A stretch of 35,066 nucleotides of DNA, taken from positions 1 through 35,066 of the forward strand of contig JAJQAP010000014.1 of NCBI GenBank assembly GCA_021203745.1, written 5' to 3'. The position numbers and the translations under genes are program-made. How positions within the stretch are numbered: the first letter of the stretch is position 1; each line of letters opens with the position of its first letter. The notes under the pieces were generated by a model, which was given only the letters and a program-made list of their open reading frames with translations, was not told the DNA's origin and ran no database searches. Positions 7,288 through 15,699 of the stretch are shown here, piece by piece. Source of the stretch: Coprobacillus sp. Its GTDB lineage: Bacteria; Bacillota_I; Bacilli_A; RFN20; CAG-826.

Positions 7288-7360
7288 GGAGCAGGCGACG
7301 GGAATCGGACCCGCGTATCTACCTTGGCAAGGTAGTGTTCTACCATTGAACTACGCCTGC
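7287..7360 (-). tRNA. tRNA-Gly (anticodon GCC), CCA encoded
   Basis: The 74-base cloverleaf has acceptor arms GCAGGCG/CGCCTGC, a four-pair D stem with GG in the loop, an anticodon loop TTGCCAA on the stem CTACC/GGTAG, a five-pair T stem and discriminator T with encoded CCA. It reads GGC and GGT codons. The T loop is TCCGATT, so position 55 is C and not the near-universal U. It is transcribed divergently from gltX from its own promoter. Confidence 0.96.
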
Positions 7361-7373
7361 AAAACTGGTATTT

Positions 7374-7402
7374 ATTATAAGAAAAAGGAGACGTTATTGC
7401 AA
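7374..7402 (-). promoter_or_regulatory. Promoter of tRNA-Gly
   Basis: On the minus strand, TTGCAA (complement of 7397-7402), a 17-base spacer and a perfect TATAAT (complement of 7374-7379) place the start of transcription about 7 bases before the mature tRNA 5' end. Confidence 0.8.
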
Positions 7403-7404
7403 TA

Positions 7405-7410
7405 TATAAT
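7405..7410 (+). promoter_or_regulatory. Candidate -10 box of gltX
   Basis: A perfect TATAAT lies 11 bases before the gltX ATG, so any leader would be only a few bases. No convincing -35 is seen, and the nearest ribosome-site-like sequence (AAGGAG near 7386) is too far away to be used. Confidence 0.4.
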
Positions 7411-7421
7411 TTTATAGGCCT

Positions 7422-9095
7422 ATGTTAACCGATAAAGAACTTGCAGATTATATTTTCCCTGAAGTTAAGGAGACAATTGAGGATTTAGAAAAGCGTTACC
7501 CAAAAAGAAACCTCAAAGAAGAGGCAGAGGTAACGAGGTTCGCTCCATCCCCAACTGGTTTTTTGCATACAGGTTCTCTTTTTACCGCGATGATTTGCGA
7601 TAAAGTCGCTCGTCAATCTGGTGGTGTTTTCTATCTACGTCTTGAAGATACCGACACAAAAAGAGAAATTGAAAATAGTAAAACAATTATCCTTGATCAG
7701 TTAAAAGCCTTTAATATCACTCCTAGTGAAGGATTTTTAGGAGATAAGCAAGTCGGAGATTATGGACCATATGTCCAGTCCGAGAGAGCGGATATCTATA
7801 AAGTAGTGATTAAATATTTAATCTCGATAGGAAGAGCCTATCCTTGTTTTGCCACCCAAGAAGAACTTGACGCAATGAGAAAAGAACAAGAAGCGGCAAA
7901 ACTTATTACTGGATATTATGGGCAATTTGCTAAGTACCGTTTCTTAAATAACGATGAAAGAAAAGCCCTAATCGATAGTGGTAAACCTTTTGTTATACGT
8001 TTTAAGAGTTTAGGCAACCACATTAAGAAAATTAGAATCCATGACCTCATTAGAGGAGAGTTTGATATCGCCCAAAACGATCAAGATATCGTCATCTATA
8101 AATCCGATGGACTTCCAACATATCATTTAGCTCATGTTGTCGATGATCACTTTATGAGAACCACCACAGTGATTAGAGGGGAGGAGTGGATAGCCTCTTT
8201 ACCAATCCATCTTGATTTATTTGAGGCGCTTGGTTGGGAAGCTCCTAGATATGCTCATCTTCCGTTAATCTTAAAACAGACAGAAGAGGGGACTAGAAGA
8301 AAACTCTCTAAGCGTCTAGATAAAGAAGCCGCGGTCAGCTTCTTCCTTGAAGAGGGTTATCCAACAGAAGCGATTATTATGTATTTAATGACTATCGCTA
8401 ATTCAAATTTTGAGGAATGGATTTTTGCTCATAAATTTAAAGATATGGACCAATTTAACTTCACTTTTGATAAGGTTTCTTTAGAAGGAGCGCTTTTTGA
8501 TATTAATAAACTCAATTTCTTTAGTCGGGAATGTCTTGCTAAATTAACCAAAAAAGAGATAACGGATATGGCTTATGAGTACGCAACGAAGTATTCTCCT
8601 AAATTAAAAGAGGTGATTGATAGCGATAGAGCTTATTTTGAAGAGATTTTAAATATCGAAAGAGAAAAAGAAAATCCAAGAAAAGATTATTACCGTTTTA
8701 TTGATCTTTATGAAAATATCGCGTTTTTCTACGAGGATGATTGGAAAAATATCGTAAATGATATAAAAAACCTCCCATTTAACAGAGAAAAATATAATAA
8801 CGAAACAATAAAAGAAGTTTTAAGGGCAATTTATGATAATATTGATCTTCCTGACGAGGAAAGTGTTTGGTTTGACCATTTAAAACAAATCGGGGCTAAA
8901 TTAGGTTTTGCCGCAAATAACAAAGAATATAAAGAAAGCCCAGATAGTTATAAAGGAGTGGTCGCGGATGTTGCAGAGATTCTCCGCATTACTTTAACGA
9001 CACGTAAAAATTCACCAAATCTATATTACGTTATGAGAGTTCTTGGACTTGAAAAGAGTAAACAAAGAATTGATTATATAATCACACTCCTATAA
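7422..9095 (+). CDS. gltX: Glutamyl-tRNA synthetase
   Basis: The enzyme charges tRNA-Glu, and possibly tRNA-Gln if non-discriminating, in the cytoplasm. The 557-residue class I synthetase has the HIGH-type motif 'APSPTGFLHTGS' (residues 41-52), 'RLEDTD' and 'RGEEW' in the active-site half, and the KMSKS-type motif 'RKLSKR' at 293-298. The C-terminal half is the helical anticodon-binding region. The first 36 residues ('LFP-type' segment ending 'YPKRNLKEE') form an extension I know from clostridial GltX proteins, which supports the ATG at 7422. No ribosome site precedes it. A tRNA-Glu gene follows 18 bases after the stop and is probably co-transcribed. Confidence 0.96.
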   Translation: MLTDKELADYIFPEVKETIEDLEKRYPKRNLKEEAEVTRFAPSPTGFLHTGSLFTAMICDKVARQSGGVFYLRLEDTDTKREIENSKTIILDQLKAFNITPSEGFLGDKQVGDYGPYVQSERADIYKVVIKYLISIGRAYPCFATQEELDAMRKEQEAAKLITGYYGQFAKYRFLNNDERKALIDSGKPFVIRFKSLGNHIKKIRIHDLIRGEFDIAQNDQDIVIYKSDGLPTYHLAHVVDDHFMRTTTVIRGEEWIASLPIHLDLFEALGWEAPRYAHLPLILKQTEEGTRRKLSKRLDKEAAVSFFLEEGYPTEAIIMYLMTIANSNFEEWIFAHKFKDMDQFNFTFDKVSLEGALFDINKLNFFSRECLAKLTKKEITDMAYEYATKYSPKLKEVIDSDRAYFEEILNIEREKENPRKDYYRFIDLYENIAFFYEDDWKNIVNDIKNLPFNREKYNNETIKEVLRAIYDNIDLPDEESVWFDHLKQIGAKLGFAANNKEYKESPDSYKGVVADVAEILRITLTTRKNSPNLYYVMRVLGLEKSKQRIDYIITLL

Positions 9096-9113
9096 AATAA
9101 TTAAGTGCACCTT

Positions 9114-9188
9114 GGTCCCATGGTCAAGAGGTTAAGACGAGACCCTCTCAAGGTCTAATCCCGGGTTCGATTCCCGGTGGGATCACCA
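9114..9188 (+). tRNA. tRNA-Glu (anticodon CTC), CCA encoded
   Basis: The 75-base cloverleaf has acceptor arms GGTCCCA/TGGGATC (one G-T pair), a three-pair D stem, an anticodon loop CTCTCAA on the stem AGACC/GGTCT, a variable region AATC, a canonical T loop TTCGATT, discriminator A and encoded CCA. The anticodon CTC reads only GAG. It lies 18 bases after gltX with its own terminator, so synthetase and substrate are probably made from one transcript. Confidence 0.96.
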
Positions 9189-9204
9189 AAAATAAAAAGA
9201 AAAT

Positions 9205-9231
9205 AAAACGCGTGAAAATCGCGTTTTTTTT
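9205..9231 (+). terminator. Terminator after gltX/tRNA-Glu
   Basis: AAAACGCG (9205-9212) and CGCGTTTT (9220-9227) pair around TGAAAAT and run into eight T in total. Confidence 0.85.
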
Positions 9232-9374
9232 CTTCATTTTAAAAACCCTGTAAATTAGGAAAATGTATCAGTTTTTATCAAAAATGCAGTGTTTTTTGGT
9301 TTCAAAAAAACTTGAAAACTACTAGTAAACTCCTAAAAATAACGCAAAACCGCCAATTAATTAACAAAAAAATA

Positions 9375-9402
9375 TTGCATTTTATTATTTTATTTATAAA
9401 AT
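9375..9402 (+). promoter_or_regulatory. Promoter of acidic-linker membrane protein
   Basis: TTGCAT (9375-9380) is followed by a 16-base spacer and TAAAAT (9397-9402), then a strong AGAGGTGA ribosome site before the ATG at 9424. The stretch 9232-9374 is AT-rich and shows nothing else recognisable. Confidence 0.55.
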
Positions 9403-9423
9403 ATAAATAAGAGGTGATTTAGT

Positions 9424-10980
9424 ATGAAAACTGGTCTTAAAAAAACATTACTTGTAACTGGATTACTCACCCTTATTCTAGTAGTCATTTGGGCGGTTTT
9501 ATTCCTCATCCAAGGACTATTCCATGAAGGTGATTTCGTTACATATCTAACTAATCAATTTGAGCCCATCAAGACATACTTTGCAAGTTGGAACGGAGAA
9601 GAGTGGAGTGCTCTATTCCAAGTCGATGGATATCTCGGTGAAACAATTGGACTTATCGTTCTAGTTGTCATCATCATTCTATCAATTGTTCTTGCTTGTG
9701 TTGGACGTCGTGGTTGGGTTGTTTTACCACTCCTCGGATTCATTGTTCTCGCAATTGGTATTTGGGATACAAGAGTCACTTGTGGATACCTAATTGATGC
9801 TCTCCTTGGTAGAGATCTACCTAGTGATGTCACAATTTATGCTTACAATCAACTAGGATTCTGGTATTACCTTGGTATGCTTGCTGCATATATCTTAGGT
9901 CTCATCTGTACAGTCATTTTCTGGATTGCATCCCTAAGTGCGACATGCAGAAAGAGAGAAGGTTCTGTTAAAGCATTCTTAAATGAAGAAACAACAGAAG
10001 CTGAATACGAAGGTGAAGTTGTACCTGAGTTTGCCGCTTCAATTGAAGAAGAACCTGAAATTGAAACCGAAGAAGCTCCAAAAGCTGAAGAGAGTGCTAG
10101 TGCAACAGCATCTGATGATCTTGTTAAACTTCTAAGAGAGGTTGTAAGAGACATCGTTAGAGATGAAGTTGCAAGAACTAACGCCAATGGTGAAGTTGGT
10201 GCTACAGAGCTCAATCCACAAACTGGTGTCACATTCGGTGGTCCACTTGTCGTTCAATACTTCAATGGTATTGGCCCAGATGGTAAACCATGCAAAGGTC
10301 CAAAAGAAGAGGATAAGTGTGAATGCCAGGGGGAAACGTTAAGTGGTGAAGAGAAGTCTTCACCAGTAGTTGTTCAAATCTATAATCGTGAAGCGGAAGA
10401 AGCTCCTGCCCCCGTAGAAGAGGAAGAAGTTGTTCCTGAAGCTGAACCTGTCGCTGAAGTCGTGGAAGAGCCTGTCCCAAAACCAGCTCCTGCCCCAGCG
10501 AAAAAAGCCACAAAACCTGCTGCTAAAGCAGTCCCTGTGGAAAAGACAAAAATCGTTCGTATTCCATTCCAGACAAGAATTGTCGAAGCGGACGATGAGA
10601 TGAAGAGCAACTATAATGCCCTCAAGAATAACATTTTATCTTACGGAGTTAAGTCTCGTGTCTCCAATAGTGGTGATACATTCCGTCTCCATCGTAAGAC
10701 ATACGTCAAGATCACGATTGCAGGTAAGAGTCTAAAGCTATACTTTGCTTTAAACCCAGAGGATTACAGAGAGTCCACAGTTCCTGTGCAGGATGCCGGA
10801 GCCAAAGGAATCTATGCTGATATCCCACTTGTGTTCAAGGTCAAGAGCGCTCTATCATTACGTCGTGCCTTCACCTTAATTAGTGAAGTCATGGAAAAAG
10901 ATGATTTAGAGCAGGGTGAAGTTGGTGATGTTGATTGGGTAAAAGATATCGCAATCAATGGTGCTTCTAACGAAGATTAA
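9424..10980 (+). CDS. Membrane protein with long acidic linker and conserved C-terminal domain
   Basis: The 518-residue protein has four hydrophobic segments (about residues 8-28, 76-97, 99-118 and 145-170). Then comes a Glu-rich linker (180-222), a helical 'LVKLLREVVRDIVRDEVA' (235-252), a Cys-containing stretch 'GKPCKG...DKCECQG', and a Pro/Ala/Glu-rich linker (about 315-375). The final domain (about 385-510) contains 'NILSYGVKSRVSNSGDTFRL', 'KTYVKITIAGKSLKLYFALN' and 'YADIPLVFKVKS'. I recall similar 'LLSY..VKSR.S...ETFR' domains in many unnamed gut Bacillota proteins, but know no function for them. A strong ribosome site fixes the start. It is monocistronic, between two terminators. Confidence 0.8.
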   Translation: MKTGLKKTLLVTGLLTLILVVIWAVLFLIQGLFHEGDFVTYLTNQFEPIKTYFASWNGEEWSALFQVDGYLGETIGLIVLVVIIILSIVLACVGRRGWVVLPLLGFIVLAIGIWDTRVTCGYLIDALLGRDLPSDVTIYAYNQLGFWYYLGMLAAYILGLICTVIFWIASLSATCRKREGSVKAFLNEETTEAEYEGEVVPEFAASIEEEPEIETEEAPKAEESASATASDDLVKLLREVVRDIVRDEVARTNANGEVGATELNPQTGVTFGGPLVVQYFNGIGPDGKPCKGPKEEDKCECQGETLSGEEKSSPVVVQIYNREAEEAPAPVEEEEVVPEAEPVAEVVEEPVPKPAPAPAKKATKPAAKAVPVEKTKIVRIPFQTRIVEADDEMKSNYNALKNNILSYGVKSRVSNSGDTFRLHRKTYVKITIAGKSLKLYFALNPEDYRESTVPVQDAGAKGIYADIPLVFKVKSALSLRRAFTLISEVMEKDDLEQGEVGDVDWVKDIAINGASNED

Positions 10981-11000
10981 TCTACTTTATCAAACATATA

Positions 11001-11031
11001 AAAATCCCTCCATCAATTTGGAGGGTTTTTA
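11001..11031. terminator. Bidirectional terminator between convergent genes
   Basis: CCCTCCA (11006-11012) and TGGAGGG (11019-11025) form the stem. AAAA lies to the left and TTTTTATTAT to the right, so it can stop transcription from both sides. Confidence 0.85.
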
Positions 11032-11053
11032 TTATATATAAATATAGATATAT

Positions 11054-12355
11054 TTACTCAACGACTTCCCAGACCACTGGATGAACCTCTACAGGACTAG
11101 AGACAAATTCATAAGCTTCTTTAATATCGGGGATTAGTTCATTATAGTCCTCTTTATTTGTGTAGATCGTGCAAAGTAAGTCTCCTTTACTAACTTTATC
11201 TCCAACCTTTTTGTCTAAGATGATGCCCGCACTCATATCGATAAGGTCATCTAGTGTTTCTCTTCCCGCGCCTAGTTTCATCGAGGCTTCTCCTATTGCT
11301 AGGGCATTAATCCTTTTGATATATCCTTCTTTATCGCTTCTTACTTCAATGATGTTATTTGATAAAACCCATTTAGAGGGTTCATAGAGATAAGATATAT
11401 CCCCGCCCTGGGCTTTAACCATATTGACTAGACACTGAAAGGCTCTTCCATCTTCAATAACCTTATGAAGCATTGTATCCGCTTCTTCTTTTGAACTAGC
11501 GAGTCCTGCTTGTTCTAAAATTATTGAACCGCATGTATAACATAACTCCATTAAGTCTTTAGGACCATTTCCGTGAAGTGCGTTTATTGCCTCTTTAACT
11601 TCTAGGGCATTACCTACAGCGTATCCAAGTGGTTCATTCATATCGGAGAGAACCGCCTTTGTATTTCTACCTAAGGAGTTACCGATTTCCACCATGGTGG
11701 TGGCGAGCTCTCTTGCGCTTTCTAGGTCTTTCATAAATGCTCCTTCTCCAAAGGTAACATCTAAGAGGATTGTGTCTGTGCCTGAAGCTAGTTTTTTACT
11801 CATTACAGAAGAGGCAATTAAAGGAATAGCTTCTACTGTTCCAGTGACATCTCTTAAAGCGTATAGCTTTTTATCCGCGGGGACAAGTTCACTAGTTTGA
11901 CCAATTATAGCAATACCTATATCGTTAACTTGGTCAATAAACTGCTCATCCGTTTCTGTTATTGATAGACCTGGAATAGATTCTAGTTTATCAAGAGTGC
12001 CTCCAGTATGACCTAGTCCACGTCCAGACATCTTAGCAACTTTTGCCCCACACGCACAAACCATTGGGCATAAAACCAAAGATGTTTTATCTCCTACACC
12101 ACCTGTCGAGTGTTTATCAATCTTTACCCCTTTAATTTTAGAAAGATCCATCGTCTCCCCTGAATATTCCATTTCATGTGTTAATGTGGCAATTTCTCTT
12201 TTATCCATCCCTTGAAAGAGGATAGCCATAGCTAGCGCACTTGCCTGGTAATCAGGGATATCTCCTTTTGTGTATCCTTTAATAAAGAAAGCTATCTCTT
12301 TATCGCTTAAAGGATAACCATCTCTTTTCTTTGTGATGATGTCGACCATTCTCAT
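11054..12355 (-). CDS. pdp: Pyrimidine-nucleoside phosphorylase
   Basis: The enzyme phosphorolyses uridine, thymidine and deoxyuridine to the base and (deoxy)ribose-1-phosphate. The 433-residue protein matches Bacillus Pdp from end to end: 'MRMVDII' start, 'DYQASALAMAI', phosphate-binding 'KHSTGGVGDKTSL', the family signature 'SGRGLGHTGGTLDKLES', 'YALRDVTGTV', and the C-terminal 'LGAGRETLDD' domain. A GGGGGAG-type ribosome site (complement of 12362-12368) fixes the start. It diverges from the methyltransferase gene across 59 bases. It is not linked to deoC, cdd or the phosphopentomutase gene here, unlike many deo operons. Confidence 0.96.
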   Translation of the reverse strand: MRMVDIITKKRDGYPLSDKEIAFFIKGYTKGDIPDYQASALAMAILFQGMDKREIATLTHEMEYSGETMDLSKIKGVKIDKHSTGGVGDKTSLVLCPMVCACGAKVAKMSGRGLGHTGGTLDKLESIPGLSITETDEQFIDQVNDIGIAIIGQTSELVPADKKLYALRDVTGTVEAIPLIASSVMSKKLASGTDTILLDVTFGEGAFMKDLESARELATTMVEIGNSLGRNTKAVLSDMNEPLGYAVGNALEVKEAINALHGNGPKDLMELCYTCGSIILEQAGLASSKEEADTMLHKVIEDGRAFQCLVNMVKAQGGDISYLYEPSKWVLSNNIIEVRSDKEGYIKRINALAIGEASMKLGAGRETLDDLIDMSAGIILDKKVGDKVSKGDLLCTIYTNKEDYNELIPDIKEAYEFVSSPVEVHPVVWEVVE

Positions 12356-12402
12356 AATAGTCTCCCCCTTTTATATAAATGTCATTTTTGATAGTTTTAT
12401 TG

Positions 12403-12408
12403 TAAACT
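12403..12408 (+). promoter_or_regulatory. -10 box of the methyltransferase gene, leaderless type
   Basis: TAAACT ends six bases before the ATG at 12415, which has no ribosome site. The -35 is weak. The divergent pdp promoter must lie in the same 59-base gap. Confidence 0.4.
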
Positions 12409-12414
12409 TTAATT

Positions 12415-13719
12415 ATGGACTTTGTAAAACATTTAGAAACATACCTAAATAAAGAAGAGATTGATTCACTCCTTACCTCTTTAGATAAACCCCCAAAAGG
12501 AGGAATACTTATTAACCCCAACAAGATTGATAAATCCCTTCTTTTAGATAAATATCCTAGTCTAAAAGAAAACCCTTTAATAAAAAACTCCTTTATCTAT
12601 GATAAAGAAAGTCTTAAACCATCACAAAATCTCTTTTATGAACTAGGGTGTTATTACCTTTCTGATCCAGGAGCGATGATACCCGCTTCAATATTAGAAG
12701 TTAATGATAAGGATATTATCCTCGATTTATGCGCGGCACCTGGAGGTAAATCTATCCAGTTAGCCTTTTCTTATCCTAACTCTTTAATTATCTCTAATGA
12801 TATATCATCCGCTCGTTTAAACTCATTAGAGTTTAACTCAGCTTCTCTAGGTTTAACTAATTTAGTAATTACAAATAATGACTTTAAAAAGAATGATCTC
12901 TATTTAAGCTTTTTAAATTACTTTGATAAGGTCGTGCTAGATGCCCCCTGCAGCGGTTCTGGGATGTTTAGAAAAGAAGAAAAGATGAAAGAGGACTGGA
13001 CCTATAATAAAGTCTTAAAATACCAAAAAGCACAAAAAGAATTAATATTAATGGCCTTTGATATGTTAAAACCAGGAGGAGTCTTATCTTATTCTACCTG
13101 CTCCTATAGTGAAGAGGAGGATGAAGATATAATTGAATACCTTTTAAATAATAGAAGTGATGCTTCTTTAATTAATATCCCTTCCTATTCATCTTTTTAT
13201 ACTAGTAGATATAAACCTTATGGAATTCATCTTTTCCCTTATCTCTACCAGGGAGAGGGTCAATATGTCTGCTTAATAAAAAAAGAAGGTGAATCTATAT
13301 ATACTAATATAAAGAATAAAAAGATAGATAAGGATACCCTTAACTATAAGTCTAGATTTAAAGAAAACCCCTTACCTTATTATTTAGAGTATAAAGGGTA
13401 TTTGTTTGCACTACCTAGACTAATAGATGAGAAAATTTTTAATAAGTTAAATGTCACTTATCCCTGTGTACGTATTGGTAAAATTAGTAACAATCAAGTG
13501 TATAAGTACGATGTCCACTACGGAAGGATATTAAAAGATTACTCGTTTAAATTAGAGTTAACTGAAAAAGAATGTAATGAGTATATAAGTGGCCATACTT
13601 TATCTAAAGACACTAAAGATGGTATTTATCTACTTACCTATAAGGGACTAGGTCTCTCTCTTTGTAAGGTTAATAATAACATTATTAAAAACTGGTATAA
13701 CATCAATCGTTATAAATAA
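12415..13719 (+). CDS. rRNA cytosine-C5 methyltransferase, RsmF/NOL1-NOP2-Sun family
   Basis: The protein should transfer methyl groups from S-adenosylmethionine to C5 of an rRNA cytosine. The SAM-binding motif is 'ILDLCAAPGGKSIQLA'. The two catalytic-site cysteines are present: C179 in 'DAPCSGSGMFRKE' and C229 in 'SYSTCSYSEEEDE'. The 'GMFRKE' variant and the 434-residue length with a C-terminal RNA-binding extension (from about residue 300) point to the RsmF/YebU branch, as opposed to RsmB. The exact target base cannot be read from sequence. A TAAACT box ends six bases before the ATG and no ribosome site is seen. Confidence 0.92.
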   Translation: MDFVKHLETYLNKEEIDSLLTSLDKPPKGGILINPNKIDKSLLLDKYPSLKENPLIKNSFIYDKESLKPSQNLFYELGCYYLSDPGAMIPASILEVNDKDIILDLCAAPGGKSIQLAFSYPNSLIISNDISSARLNSLEFNSASLGLTNLVITNNDFKKNDLYLSFLNYFDKVVLDAPCSGSGMFRKEEKMKEDWTYNKVLKYQKAQKELILMAFDMLKPGGVLSYSTCSYSEEEDEDIIEYLLNNRSDASLINIPSYSSFYTSRYKPYGIHLFPYLYQGEGQYVCLIKKEGESIYTNIKNKKIDKDTLNYKSRFKENPLPYYLEYKGYLFALPRLIDEKIFNKLNVTYPCVRIGKISNNQVYKYDVHYGRILKDYSFKLELTEKECNEYISGHTLSKDTKDGIYLLTYKGLGLSLCKVNNNIIKNWYNINRYK

Positions 13720-13740
13720 TAGTTTTTTGTAAAAAACTAC

Positions 13741-13769
13741 TTGCTATATCGCAAAAATAACAATAGACT
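13741..13769 (+). promoter_or_regulatory. Promoter of first lipoprotein gene
   Basis: TTGCTA (13741-13746), a 17-base spacer and TAGACT (13764-13769) precede the AAAGGAG ribosome site at about 13788-13794. An AT-rich inverted repeat (TAGTTTTTT/AAAAAACTA, 13720-13739) abuts the -35 and may be regulatory. Confidence 0.5.
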
Positions 13770-13804
13770 AATAAAAGTTTATGAAAGAAAGGAGAATTTT
13801 TATT

Positions 13805-15544
13805 ATGAAAAAAGGATTAATGACAACACTTGCATGCTTAGCACTTGTCTTCTCTGTTACCGGTTGCGGTTCAAATGAAGGAACAGTCCGTACGATCAGA
13901 GAAGTCTTACAATATGATAATGTTACTGGTCTTTTTGTCCTTGATGGAGAAAAAGTAACCATTAAGAATGCCGTTGTTAATGGTCAACACGGCGATACTT
14001 TAACCATCGCCTTACAAACTACCTACACCACGGTTGAGGTTGTCCAAAAGAAAGCCGATCCTGATATTAAAATCAGAACCACTGTGGATGTCACAGGCAC
14101 TGTTGAAACATATCATGGTCGTTGCCGTATTGTAGACGCCACAGTTACCACAGTGGACGATACAAGACTAGCTGTCTATGTCACAGGTGGGATGACAACA
14201 TTCTCACAATTTGATTCCTTTGGTCGTACAGCCTCAGGTGTCCTTGCTACTGATGTCCCACTTCAAATCGTTTCTTTTAACGGAATAACCGAGTTTAAAG
14301 AAGGTGTAGATTCCATTCTTACCGTCTGTTACCAAGGTGATGAGGATCCAAATGACTATATTGACTTCATCGTCTGGGGTGATACAGATGAGCAAACCCT
14401 TAACTATTTAAATGCCTACTTCTTTGGCAATAACACAGGAAGCGTTGTAACATGGGACGATCCATTTAACTATGCGGATTCTCACTCTGAAATTCCTGCC
14501 ACTTGGACAGGTCTAGGTGAAAAATCCGTTATAAAAGGACTCTATCACTTCTTCTACGATGAAGAACTCGATTCATTTGGTATGGGTCCAATGTTCTACA
14601 TCGATAATATTTGTATACCATCTCTTGAAGGATACGAACTCTATGACGAAGAGAGCGCATTGACAACATTATTTGATAATCTTGCTTCAGCCTATGAATC
14701 TGGTGATGATGGTGCCTCTTACTCCGCTCACATCACATATAAGACCCTTGAAGGTACTGAAATCGATTCTAGCGAGACAACTGGTTGGGTTACTTCTGGT
14801 GATAACCTCTCACCTGAATTTGAAGATTATCTTGCTTTAGGTACCACAGAAACAGAGGATAATTGTTGGGTTAGAGCATGTCCATCACGCTTTGAAGTCT
14901 TATGGAGAGATGCTTCATTAACAAGTGGCGACTACGATTACCTCAATCAAGTATGGGTTGACTGGACCGATGAAGATGAGGAACAATGGACTGATCTATA
15001 TTACTTCTATACTGAAGATGCCTATAATACCTTCATTTCAAGCATTGCTGAAGGTGGATATCAGGGTGAATATACCCCTACGGACAATAATGCGGAATTT
15101 GTGTATACATATGAAGGCACTTGGTATTACTACTACCTTACCCTCTATGATATGGCCTACTACGATACCAGCTTCCATGATAACGGTCAGGTGACAAGAG
15201 ACATCAATGGAGAACAGTTAACCGGTACTCAATTCCTTGTTAACGATTCTAATGTCGTCCATGATCTTTGGGATTGCCTTGCCGGAAATGGATGGGGTAC
15301 TACCTATACCTGGGAAGACGAGGATCTTACTCTTCCAACCCTAGAAGATATCTTCTATGTCAAGGGTGAAGAAGATGGAAACGACTTCTTCCGTGCGACA
15401 TACGCTCGAGATACGGGCTGGTACTATAACACAACCTCACATCCAACTGGTGATGTTGTCTTCTGGGCTTCATTTACCTGGTACTGCGATGTGACAATTG
15501 GTGATAACACCATCGGTAACACTGTTACTGCTGAGAAAGACTAA
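13805..15544 (+). CDS. Secreted lipoprotein, OB-fold-like N-terminal domain (paralogue 1)
   Basis: The ATG at 13805 is chosen because AAAGGAG ends 10 bases upstream; an in-frame ATG at 13781 overlaps that site. The 579-residue product starts with a lipoprotein signal peptide and lipobox 'SVTGC' (Cys21), so it should be lipid-anchored outside the cell. Residues about 28-115 ('GEKVTIKNAVVNGQHGDTLTI', 'VDVTGTVETYHGRCRIVDATV') have the strand pattern of an OB-fold. A middle region follows ('YHFFYDEELDSFG', 'FYIDNICIP'), and then an acidic, Tyr/Trp-rich C-terminal half. It is clearly homologous to the next gene in its first 290 residues. The ligand is unknown. Confidence 0.85.
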   Translation: MKKGLMTTLACLALVFSVTGCGSNEGTVRTIREVLQYDNVTGLFVLDGEKVTIKNAVVNGQHGDTLTIALQTTYTTVEVVQKKADPDIKIRTTVDVTGTVETYHGRCRIVDATVTTVDDTRLAVYVTGGMTTFSQFDSFGRTASGVLATDVPLQIVSFNGITEFKEGVDSILTVCYQGDEDPNDYIDFIVWGDTDEQTLNYLNAYFFGNNTGSVVTWDDPFNYADSHSEIPATWTGLGEKSVIKGLYHFFYDEELDSFGMGPMFYIDNICIPSLEGYELYDEESALTTLFDNLASAYESGDDGASYSAHITYKTLEGTEIDSSETTGWVTSGDNLSPEFEDYLALGTTETEDNCWVRACPSRFEVLWRDASLTSGDYDYLNQVWVDWTDEDEEQWTDLYYFYTEDAYNTFISSIAEGGYQGEYTPTDNNAEFVYTYEGTWYYYYLTLYDMAYYDTSFHDNGQVTRDINGEQLTGTQFLVNDSNVVHDLWDCLAGNGWGTTYTWEDEDLTLPTLEDIFYVKGEEDGNDFFRATYARDTGWYYNTTSHPTGDVVFWASFTWYCDVTIGDNTIGNTVTAEKD

Positions 15545-15561
15545 TTACAACATATATAATT

Positions 15562-15588
15562 AACCCTCCCTTTATGGGAGGGTTTTAT
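15562..15588 (+). terminator. Terminator after lipoprotein 1
   Basis: AACCCTCCC (15562-15570) and GGGAGGGTT (15576-15584) are perfect nine-base arms around TTTAT, followed by TTAT. Confidence 0.85.
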
Positions 15589-15601
15589 CCTATTAAGGAA
15601 A

Positions 15602-15625
15602 TGTATAAAAATTCATTTTTATACA
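15602..15625. repeat. 24-base near-perfect palindrome upstream of lipoprotein 2
   Basis: TGTATAAAAAT and ATTTTTATACA are perfect 11-base arms separated only by TC. It is not followed by a T-run and a good terminator already lies 14 bases upstream, so an operator or a mRNA leader hairpin is more likely. A weak promoter candidate (TTATTA 15633-15638, 16 bases, TAAACT 15655-15660) lies just downstream. Confidence 0.6.
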
Positions 15626-15699
15626 AAATACTTTATTAAAGACTAAAAGAAGAATAAACTTATTAAGGACAAACGAAAGGAGAAAACAAAAAACAAAAA

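Noticed and set aside
7361..7421. T-box leader for gltX
   Set aside because: The gap is too short and is filled by the tRNA-Gly promoter; no T-box sequence or specifier structure is present.
9555..10610. Several minus-strand open frames inside the acidic-linker gene
   Set aside because: They are shadows of Glu/Ala/Pro-rich codons; compositions are Ser- or Leu/Gln-rich without domain signals.
13720..13739. Terminator of the methyltransferase gene (TAGTTTTTT/AAAAAACTA)
   Set aside because: The loop is only two bases and no T-run follows; it overlaps the lipoprotein promoter region and is more likely regulatory or chance.
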